From: Sphaerotilus uruguayifluvii | Lineage (GTDB): Bacteria; Pseudomonadota; Gammaproteobacteria; Burkholderiales; Burkholderiaceae_C | Reading direction: 5' to 3' | Assembly: GCF_013294065.1 (NCBI RefSeq) | Contig: NZ_JABSNM010000032.1 | Coordinates: 1 to 36,219 of the forward strand | Length of the DNA stretch: 36,219 bases | Shown here: piece after piece, positions 10,450 through 16,941 of the stretch | Position numbering within the stretch: the stretch's first letter is position 1 | Layout of the letters: every line of letters starts with the position of its first letter | The notes under the pieces: generated by a model | Told to the model about the DNA's origin: nothing | The model's input: only the letters and a program-made list of their open reading frames with translations | The model's database searches: none | Made by a program: the position numbers and the translations under genes

Positions 10450-11583
10450 TCAGCCGCGGAAGTATCGGTGAGGCGCGAAGGGCATCGCGGTGACCTGCAT
10501 CGGCACGCGCTTGCCGCGCACCTCGGCGAACAGCGCGGTGCCGACCGCCGCCAGCGCGGTCTCGACGTAGCCCATCGCGATCGGCTGGCCGACGCTCGGG
10601 CCGACCGTGCCGCTGGTGACCTGGCCGACGCGGCTGCCCTCGGCGTCGAGCAGCGGCGCGCCCTCGCGCACCGGCAGCCGCTCCAGGCCCGCCAGGCCGA
10701 CGCGACGGCGCGAGGCGCCGCCGGTCAGCTGCGCGCCGATCACCTCGGCGCCGGGGTAGCCGCCGGCGCGCTCGCCGCCCGGGCGGCGCAGCTTCTGGAT
10801 CGCCCAGACCAGACCGGCCTCGACCGGCGTGGTCGCCGTGTCGATGTCGTGGCCGTAGAGGCACAGGCCGGCTTCCAGGCGCAGCGTGTCGCGGGCGCCC
10901 AGGCCCGCGGGCGCGACCTCGGGCTGGGCCAGCAGCGCGCGCGCGAGTTCCACCGCCTGCGCGGCGGGCACCGAGATCTCGTAGCCGTCCTCGCCGGTGT
11001 AGCCCGAGCGGGTGACGAAGCAGTCGGCGCCGGCCAGGCGGAAGTGGCCGCCGGTCATGAAGGTGAGCGCGGCCACGCCGGCGTCCAGGCGCGCGAGCGC
11101 GTCCACCGCCTTCGGGCCCTGCAGCGCCAGCAGCACGCGCTCGGGCTCGGGGATCACCTGGCAGCGCGTGCCGATCTGCGCCTGCAGATGGGCGATGTCG
11201 GCGTCCTTGCAGCCGGCGTTGACCACCAGGAACAGGTCGTCCTCGCGGCGGGTGACCATCAGGTCGTCGCGCAGGCCGCCGGCGTCGTTGGTGAAGAAGG
11301 CGTAGCGCTGCTTGAGCAGGCCCAGGCCGGCGATGTCCTGCGGCACCAGCGTCTCCAGCGCCGCCGCGGCGTCGTCGCCCACCAGGCGCACCTGGCCCAT
11401 GTGCGAGACGTCGAAGAGGGCGGCGGCCTCGCGGCACTGGCGGTGCTCGGCGATGATGCCGGCCGGATACTGCACCGGCATCGCGTAGCCGGCGAAGGGC
11501 ACCATGCGGGCGCCGAGTTCGAGGTGCAGCGCGTGCAGCGGGGTCTGCAGCAGCGGGGCGGAGGCGGCGGGAGCGTCGGACAT
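10450..11583 (-). CDS. gcvT: Aminomethyltransferase, T protein of the glycine cleavage system
   Basis: The product has 377 residues (Escherichia coli GcvT has 364). It releases ammonia from the aminomethyl-lipoyl H protein and transfers the methylene group to tetrahydrofolate. Typical motifs are LHLELGARMVPFAGY near the N-terminus, FDVSHMGQV, RSGYTGEDGYEI and GLGARDTLRLEAGLCLYG. The ATG at 11583 is preferred because the conserved domain begins shortly after it; an in-frame ATG at 11625 would add 14 residues and lies nearer the riboswitch. It is the first gene behind the glycine riboswitch. Confidence 0.96.
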   Translation of the reverse strand: MSDAPAASAPLLQTPLHALHLELGARMVPFAGYAMPVQYPAGIIAEHRQCREAAALFDVSHMGQVRLVGDDAAAALETLVPQDIAGLGLLKQRYAFFTNDAGGLRDDLMVTRREDDLFLVVNAGCKDADIAHLQAQIGTRCQVIPEPERVLLALQGPKAVDALARLDAGVAALTFMTGGHFRLAGADCFVTRSGYTGEDGYEISVPAAQAVELARALLAQPEVAPAGLGARDTLRLEAGLCLYGHDIDTATTPVEAGLVWAIQKLRRPGGERAGGYPGAEVIGAQLTGGASRRRVGLAGLERLPVREGAPLLDAEGSRVGQVTSGTVGPSVGQPIAMGYVETALAAVGTALFAEVRGKRVPMQVTAMPFAPHRYFRG

Positions 11584-11664
11584 CGGGCGGCTCGCTTTCG
11601 TCGAGGTCGAGGGCAATCGGGTCATCGATCTTGAACGGATCGGTCCATCGTCGATCGATGGTGC

Positions 11665-11922
11665 TGCCCTCGCTGTCCGCTTTACCTGAGAGATTGACGC
11701 TGCACGATCCAGGCGGATCGCGTGGCGCTTGCCCCTTCGGTGGACCGCGTCGCCTCGCCTGCTGGCGCTGCCCGCGGTCTCTCTCCAGTGAGGTGTCGGC
11801 CGCGCGTTCTTCGGGTCGCGCGCGGCCGCTTGCCAGTCCTTCTGCCTGAGCGTTCGAGATCGGGGTTTCAGTCCCGCCTCTGCGCCTTCGGCGGCCGCGC
11901 TCGGGGGCGCGGCTCTCTCCTG
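11665..11922 (-). ncRNA. Tandem glycine riboswitch
   Basis: On the minus strand the gcvT leader contains two consecutive glycine-aptamer signatures. Aptamer 1 spans about 11836-11922: GGAGAGAGCC, then GCCGCCGAAGGCGCAGA, ending near CAGGCAGAAGGACTGG. Aptamer 2 spans about 11665-11790: CTGGAGAGAGACC, then CCACCGAAGGGGCAA, ending ATCTCTCAGGTAAAGCGGACAG. The paired GGAGAG and CCGAAGGxGCAA elements are diagnostic of this family, which binds glycine and usually switches on gcv expression. It sits directly upstream of gcvTHP, and aptamer 2 ends about 80 nt before the gcvT start. The boundaries are approximate. Confidence 0.93.
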
Positions 11923-11931
11923 GCGGCGCGC

Positions 11932-11960
11932 AGTTTAACCGGGGCGGCGGCAGGCGCCAA
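11932..11960 (-). promoter_or_regulatory. Candidate sigma-70 promoter for the gcv operon
   Basis: The minus strand reads TTGGCG (11960-11955), 17 bp, TAAACT (11937-11932). This matches the -35 and -10 hexamers at 4/6 each with ideal spacing. Transcription would begin near 11925, at the first base of the riboswitch. The -35 box lies 11 bp beyond the hoxB stop codon, leaving no room for further hox genes. Confidence 0.55.
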
Positions 11961-11971
11961 GCCGGAGGTGC

Positions 11972-12967
11972 CTATCTCCGCCCGGTCTTCCGGATCTGCG
12001 GCGCCACGACCCGGTGGTCGGCGGTGGCGTTCTCGCGCACCCGGCGCGGGGTGGCGCTCTTCGACAGCGAGGCCAGCGCGACGAACCAGGCCTTGGGCAT
12101 GTCGGTGGGCAGGCCCACCGGGATGCCGGCGATCTTGGGCGTCTCGGCGAAGGCATGGCCGGGGTCCTGGAAGCCGGGCTCGGTGCAGGAAATGCAGGCG
12201 TGGCCGCCGCGGGTGCAGCTGCCTTCGCCGTTCCACAGCCGGGTGTTGCAGTCGGCATGCGCCTGCGTGCCCTTGCAGCCCATGTGCTCCATCATGCAGC
12301 CGAGGTCGGAGGGCTTCTCGGCGCTGGCCTTGAACTCGTAGAACTCGTTGCGGGTGCAGCCGTGGTGCACCAGCTGGTCGGCATAGAAGCGCGGCCGGCC
12401 GAGCGCGTCGAGGTCGCCGGGGCCGAGCAGGTCGGCCGCCAGCGCCATCAGCGTCTCCAGCACCCAGCCCGGATGCGTCGGGCAGCCGGCGATGTTGACC
12501 ACCGGCAGGCCGGAGCGGCTGCGGAAGTCGGGCCCGAGCAGGCCGCCCGGGCGCGCGTCGTCGTGCTGCAGACCGGTGGCCTCGGTCGGGTTGCTGCCGG
12601 CCGCGGTCACGCCGCCCCAGGCCGCGCAGGCGCCGACGGCCACCACATGGCGCGCCACGCCGGCCAGCCGCCGCACCCAGTCGATCATCGGCACGCCGGT
12701 GCCGGCCAGCACGTGGAAGCGCCCGCTGCCGTTCGGCCCGCGCAGCAGCGCGCCCTCGACGCACAGCGCGTCCAGCGCGATCCGGCCGGCCAGCAGGTTG
12801 TCGAGCAGCGCGACCATGTCCGCCCCGCTGGCCAGCGACAGCGAAGGATGCCAGAGCAGCCGGATGCCCGCGCCCTCGAGCTGGCCGGCGAAGTCGGCGG
12901 TGTCGGCGCACAGCAGCGACATCGAGCAGCCGCCGCAGCCGCCCGACTGCAGCCACAGCAGGTTCAT
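11972..12967 (-). CDS. hoxB: Regulatory [NiFe]-hydrogenase small subunit (HoxB/HupU), without its large subunit
   Basis: The product has 331 residues. It begins MNLLWLQSGGCGGCSMSLLC with no Tat signal, the hallmark of the cytoplasmic H2-sensing (group 2b) small subunit. Ligands for three Fe-S clusters are intact: Cys11, Cys14, Cys114 and Cys162 (proximal); His201/202, Cys204, Cys224 and Cys231 (distal); Cys240, Cys258 and Cys261 (medial), plus Cys251, which could make the medial cluster [4Fe-4S]. In Cupriavidus, HoxB pairs with the large subunit HoxC and signals through HoxJ to HoxA. Here the ATG overlaps the hoxA stop (ATGA), but hoxC and hoxJ are absent; the gcv promoter follows immediately. 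The length is normal, so this is not a degraded remnant. Confidence 0.92.
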   Translation of the reverse strand: MNLLWLQSGGCGGCSMSLLCADTADFAGQLEGAGIRLLWHPSLSLASGADMVALLDNLLAGRIALDALCVEGALLRGPNGSGRFHVLAGTGVPMIDWVRRLAGVARHVVAVGACAAWGGVTAAGSNPTEATGLQHDDARPGGLLGPDFRSRSGLPVVNIAGCPTHPGWVLETLMALAADLLGPGDLDALGRPRFYADQLVHHGCTRNEFYEFKASAEKPSDLGCMMEHMGCKGTQAHADCNTRLWNGEGSCTRGGHACISCTEPGFQDPGHAFAETPKIAGIPVGLPTDMPKAWFVALASLSKSATPRRVRENATADHRVVAPQIRKTGRR

Positions 12968-14490
12968 GGCAGGTCCCCGGCCGATGCGGGCGCATCCTCG
13001 AGCTGGAAGCGTCGCAGCTTGGCGCGCAGCCCGACGCGCGACAGGCCCAGCTCGGCGGCCGCGCGGGTCTTGTTCCAGCGGTGGCGCAGCAGCGTCTCGC
13101 GCAGCACCATCGCCTCGATCGCGTCCAGGCGCTCCTGCAGCGTGCCGCTCTGCGGCAGGCCGGGCAGGTTCAGGCCGGGCGCGCCGGCCGGCGCATGGCG
13201 GCCGGTCTGGCCGTGCAGCACGGTGGCGGAGAAGTCGTGCGGCGCGATCCGGCGGCCGTCGCCCAGCACGATCGCGCGGGCGATCTCGTTGCGCAGCTCG
13301 CGGATGTTGCCCGGCCAGGGGTAGGCCATCAGCACCGCGATCGCCTCCGGCCCGATGCCGACCTCGGGCAGGCCGAGTTCGGCGCCGACCTCGCCGACGA
13401 GCCGGCGCGCCAGCGGCGCGATGTCGCCGGCCCGCTCGCGCAGCGCCGGCATCTGCAGCGTCATGCCGGCCAGGCGGTAGTAGAGGTCCTCGCGGAAGCG
13501 CCCGGCGCGCACCTCGTCGTCGAGCCGGCGGTGCGTCGCGGCGATCACGCGCACGTCCACCGGCACCGGCCGCGGCGAGCCCACCGGTCGCAGCTCGCCT
13601 TCCTGCAGCACGCGCAGCAGCTTGACCTGGAAGGCCGGCGAGGTCTCGCCGATCTCGTCGAGGAAGACGGTGCCGCCGTGGGCGCGCTGGAACAGGCCGA
13701 CATGGTCCTCGAAGGCGCCGGTGAAGGCGCCGCGCTTGTGGCCGAACAGCTCGGACTCGAGCAGCGTGTCGGGAATGGCGGCGCAGTTCTCCAGCACGAA
13801 GGGGCCGTCGGCGCGCGGGCTGGCGTAGTGGATCGCGCGGCCGAGCAGCTCCTTGCCGGTGCCCGACTCGCCCAGCACCAGCACCGGCAGGTCGAAGCGC
13901 GCCACCCGCGCGGCCATCGCGCAGACCGCGTCGAGCGGGCTGCCCGGCGTGCGCTCGATGCGCTCGAAGCCGAAGGTGGCGCGCGCCTGCGCCAGCCGGT
14001 CGCCGCGGCGGGTGCGCAGCGCGGTGGTGCCGGCGCGCAGGTCGAGCTCGAGCCGGCTGACGCCGCGCTGCAGCGTGCGCGCCTCCACCGCCTGGCGCAC
14101 CGTCTGCAGCAGGTGGTCGGGCACCCAGGGCTTGAGGATGTACTGGTAGATCCCGGCCTCGTTGATGCCGCGGATGATGTCCTCGCTGTCGGTGTAGCCG
14201 GAAATGACGATGCGCACCGTCTCCGGCCAGCGCTCGCGCACCTCGCGCAGGAACTCCACGCCGGTCAGCCCGGGCATGCGCTGGTCGCACAGGATGACCG
14301 CCGCCTCGTGGCGCTCGAGCAGCGCGCGCGCCTCCTCGGCCGAGCTGGCGCACAGGATGCGGAAGTCCTCGTCGAGCGTGCGGCGCATCGCGTCCTGCGA
14401 GCGCACCTCGTCGTCGACCAGCAGCACCAGCGGCAGGTCGGCCTCGTCGGGATCGGCGTCGTCGAAGGGCAGGGAATCGGGGGCGTTCAT
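12964..14490 (-). CDS. hoxA: Hydrogenase transcriptional activator HoxA/HupR (NtrC family)
   Basis: The product has 508 residues with receiver, AAA+ and DNA-binding domains. The receiver acceptor is Asp69 in ILCDQRMPG. The AAA+ domain has Walker A GESGTGKE (207-214), the sigma-54 contact loop GAFTGA (254-259), Walker B near 272-283 (TVFLDEIGE) and the arginine-finger segment FREDLYYRL. A C-terminal HTH (NKTRAAAELGLSRVGLRAKL) ends the protein. In relatives it activates sigma-54 promoters of hydrogenase genes. The ATG at 14490 overlaps the stop of the PAP2 gene, and its own stop overlaps hoxB, so it is translationally linked to both. The sensor kinase HoxJ is not in the window. Confidence 0.94.
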   Translation of the reverse strand: MNAPDSLPFDDADPDEADLPLVLLVDDEVRSQDAMRRTLDEDFRILCASSAEEARALLERHEAAVILCDQRMPGLTGVEFLREVRERWPETVRIVISGYTDSEDIIRGINEAGIYQYILKPWVPDHLLQTVRQAVEARTLQRGVSRLELDLRAGTTALRTRRGDRLAQARATFGFERIERTPGSPLDAVCAMAARVARFDLPVLVLGESGTGKELLGRAIHYASPRADGPFVLENCAAIPDTLLESELFGHKRGAFTGAFEDHVGLFQRAHGGTVFLDEIGETSPAFQVKLLRVLQEGELRPVGSPRPVPVDVRVIAATHRRLDDEVRAGRFREDLYYRLAGMTLQMPALRERAGDIAPLARRLVGEVGAELGLPEVGIGPEAIAVLMAYPWPGNIRELRNEIARAIVLGDGRRIAPHDFSATVLHGQTGRHAPAGAPGLNLPGLPQSGTLQERLDAIEAMVLRETLLRHRWNKTRAAAELGLSRVGLRAKLRRFQLEDAPASAGDLP

Positions 14491-15170
14491 GGCGGGTCCG
14501 ATTGTGTCGTGCCCGGGTAGCGCCCGCATCCGCAGATGCGCGAGGCCCCGCCTGTCGCTCGGGCCAGCGCCAGCACCCAGACCGCGGCCATCAGCGCGCC
14601 GCCGATCAGGTCGGTCGGCCAGTGCACCTGCAGCTGCAGCCGCGTCGCCGCGACCGCGCCGGCCAGCATCAGGCCCGCGGCCAGCCAGCGGGCGGCCGGG
14701 CGCGGCCGGCCGGGCTGCAGCCACAGCGCCAGCACGAGCGCCAGCGCCTGCGCGGTGTGCGCGCTCGGGAAGCTGGCGTCGGGCGGCAGCGGCAGCCCCG
14801 TGGGGAAGAGGTCCGGACGCGGGCGCATCACCCCCAGCTTGACCGCGTGAACCAGCAGCGTCGTGCCCAGCAGCGCCGCCGGCACGAAGGCCGCTTCGTG
14901 CCAGGGCCGCTGCCTGCGGCGCAGCCAGGCCGCCCGCGCCAGCGCCGCCGGCAGCAGCAGCGCCAGCGAGCCGGCCCAGGTCAGCGTGGCGGCCAGCCGG
15001 TCGGCGGAGTCCGAGCGCAGCGCGTGGAACAGCGCCAGTCCGGCGCGGTCCGGCGCGAGGGTGCGACAGGTGCCGGAGCCCGGGCACAGCGCCAGGCCGG
15101 CCGCCAGGCCCAGCATCAGCGCCAGCAGCGCACCGGCCAGCAGCGTGCGCACGCAAGGGCGCCGCGGCAT
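14487..15170 (-). CDS. PAP2-family membrane phosphatase
   Basis: The product has 227 residues and is an integral membrane protein with about five to six hydrophobic helices. It has the three-part PAP2 signature: KLGVMRPRPD, then SFPSAHTAQ, then a TRLQLQVHWPTD segment with the catalytic His and Asp. Such enzymes dephosphorylate lipid phosphates such as undecaprenyl pyrophosphate or phosphatidic acid; the substrate here is unknown. The ATG at 15170 directly abuts the exonuclease stop, and its own stop overlaps the hoxA start (ATGA). This coupling to a hydrogenase regulator is unexpected. Confidence 0.88.
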   Translation of the reverse strand: MPRRPCVRTLLAGALLALMLGLAAGLALCPGSGTCRTLAPDRAGLALFHALRSDSADRLAATLTWAGSLALLLPAALARAAWLRRRQRPWHEAAFVPAALLGTTLLVHAVKLGVMRPRPDLFPTGLPLPPDASFPSAHTAQALALVLALWLQPGRPRPAARWLAAGLMLAGAVAATRLQLQVHWPTDLIGGALMAAVWVLALARATGGASRICGCGRYPGTTQSDPP

Positions 15171-15776
15171 TCAGCGCCCGGTGGCCAGCAGCTGCGCGAC
15201 CCGCTGCTTCGGCAGCGACTGCACCCGCATCAGCCAGTCGGGGTCGCAGCGGCCGCGCCCGTCCGTGCCGCGCAGGTCGGCCTGCATGCGCCCGAGCAGG
15301 TGCGCGGCCATCTCGGCGTCGGCCAGCGCCCGGTGCGCCTGGCCGGTGGCGGGCAGGCCGTGGTAGTCGGCCAGCTCGCCCAGGCGGTGGCTGGGCGCGT
15401 CCGGATAGAGCCGGCGCGACAGCATCACGGTGCAGATGAAGTCGTGCGGCGCCGCCAGCCCGGCCAGCGCCAGCTCGGCCTGCCAGAAGCGGCGGTCGAA
15501 GGCGGCGTTGTGCGCGGCCATCGGCAGCTCGCCGACGAAGCGCGCGGCCTGGCGCATCACCTCGGCGGCGGGCGGGGCGTCCGCGATCATCGCGTTGGTG
15601 ATGCCGGTCAGCTGCGAGATGAAGCCGGGAATGCGCCGGCCGGCGTTCATCAGGCTCTGGAAGCGCTCGACCGGCCGGCCGTCCTCGAGGATGACGATCG
15701 CGACCTCGGTGGCGCGGTCGCCCAGCGCGGGCGAGCCACCGGTGGTCTCGAAGTCGATGACGGCAATGCAGGACAT
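15171..15776 (-). CDS. 3'-5' exonuclease (DnaQ/PolC epsilon-like, DEDDh)
   Basis: The product has 201 residues and is a DEDDh exonuclease domain with no polymerase attached. The metal-binding residues are Asp8 and Glu10 (VIDFETTGG), Asp94 (HNAAFDRRFW), and His148 and Asp153 (AHRALADAEM). It probably trims DNA or RNA ends or proofreads; similar stand-alone proteins are annotated as epsilon-like exonucleases. It is the first gene of the series leading through the PAP2 gene to hoxA-hoxB. The ATG at 15776 follows a 67-nt gap after the upstream beta-rich protein gene. Confidence 0.88.
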   Translation of the reverse strand: MSCIAVIDFETTGGSPALGDRATEVAIVILEDGRPVERFQSLMNAGRRIPGFISQLTGITNAMIADAPPAAEVMRQAARFVGELPMAAHNAAFDRRFWQAELALAGLAAPHDFICTVMLSRRLYPDAPSHRLGELADYHGLPATGQAHRALADAEMAAHLLGRMQADLRGTDGRGRCDPDWLMRVQSLPKQRVAQLLATGR

Positions 15777-15843
15777 GAAGGGCAGCGGGCAGCGGAGAAG
15801 GCCGCGATCATGGCAGATCGCGCCCGGTGCCGGTCCGGCCGGC

Positions 15844-16941
15844 TCAGCGCGAGGGCAGGTCGGTCCCGATCTGCAGCTGCATCGAGCGGTGCCCGCCGCC
15901 GCGCAGGTCGCAGCCCAGCTGCAGCGACCAGCCGCCGCGCTCGACGCCGAAGCCGATGCGGCGCTCGTGCAGGCGCCATTGCGCCGACAGGCCCCAGTCG
16001 CCGGCCCGGCCCTGCCAGCCCAGGCGCGGCAGCGCGCCCCAGCCCGGCAGCCAGACCAGGCCGGCCTGCAGCCGGCCGAGCCCCTCGCCGCGCCAGCCGA
16101 TCTCCAGCGTGCTGACCGGCGCGAGCGTGCGCCGCCAGGAGGGCTGGCGGTTGCGGCCTTCGACCAGCGGCCGGTAGCTGACGAAGCCGTCGGCGTCCAG
16201 TCCGGCCTGGTCGGTCGAGAGCTGCGCCTGCTGCTGCGGCAGACCGCGCCAGCGCAGCCAGCCCGCGTCCTGCCAGCGCAGCTCGCCGTCCCAGGCGCCG
16301 TCGCGCAGCGCCAGCCGCCCGCCCAGCAGCAGCGCCCAGCCGCGTGCGGCCATCGGCTGGCGGAACGGGAAGTCGAGCCGGTCGTCGATCTCGAGGGAGC
16401 GCAGCTCGGCCTGGTAGCGGCCCTCGGCCTGGCGCCAGCCGGCGCGGCCGTCGATCTGGCGCGCGCCGACCCGCTGCAGCGCCAGCGCCTGCGCCGACAG
16501 CGCCAGCGTCACGCCCGGGGCCGGCACCAGATCGCGCGTGCCCAGCTCCAGGCCGGCGCCGGCGAAGCCGAGATGGTCCAGGTCGACGCGCCAGTCGCGG
16601 TCGCGTCCGGGCGTGCCGCCGGTCTCGACCTGGCGCGCCAGATCGAGCGCGCCCTCGCTGGCGATGGCGATCGCGCGCTGGCGCGCCAGCAGCGCGATGC
16701 GCGCGCCGTCGTCGCCGCGGCGCTCGAGCCGCAGCTCGTCGAACAGATAGCCCAGATTGCGCCCGGCGCGCGGATCGAGCGCGCGGGCGGCCTCGTCGTC
16801 GCCGAGCCGGCCCAGCGCCAGCGCGTCGACATGCCGGTCCGAGGCCAGCGAGAGCCGCCAGCCCGGCGCGGCCGGCTGCGCGTGGGCCGCCGCGGCGGCC
16901 GCCAGCAGCAGCGCGGCCAGGCGCGGCGGCATCCGGCTCAC
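15844..16941 (-). CDS. Exported beta-rich protein, possible outer-membrane barrel (unknown function)
   Basis: The product has 365 residues and belongs to no family I recognise. It has an N-terminal signal peptide (ALLLAAAAAAHAQ, cleavage after AHA) followed by alternating polar/hydrophobic strands rich in Trp, Arg and Gly (for example WDGELRWQDAGWLRWRG), which suggests an outer-membrane or periplasmic beta-structure. It lacks the usual C-terminal aromatic residue of classical barrels and ends DLPSR. The GTG at 16941 overlaps the stop of the upstream lipoprotein (GTGA), so the two are probably made together; an ATG at 16932 is an alternative start. Confidence 0.65.
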   Translation of the reverse strand: MSRMPPRLAALLLAAAAAAHAQPAAPGWRLSLASDRHVDALALGRLGDDEAARALDPRAGRNLGYLFDELRLERRGDDGARIALLARQRAIAIASEGALDLARQVETGGTPGRDRDWRVDLDHLGFAGAGLELGTRDLVPAPGVTLALSAQALALQRVGARQIDGRAGWRQAEGRYQAELRSLEIDDRLDFPFRQPMAARGWALLLGGRLALRDGAWDGELRWQDAGWLRWRGLPQQQAQLSTDQAGLDADGFVSYRPLVEGRNRQPSWRRTLAPVSTLEIGWRGEGLGRLQAGLVWLPGWGALPRLGWQGRAGDWGLSAQWRLHERRIGFGVERGGWSLQLGCDLRGGGHRSMQLQIGTDLPSR

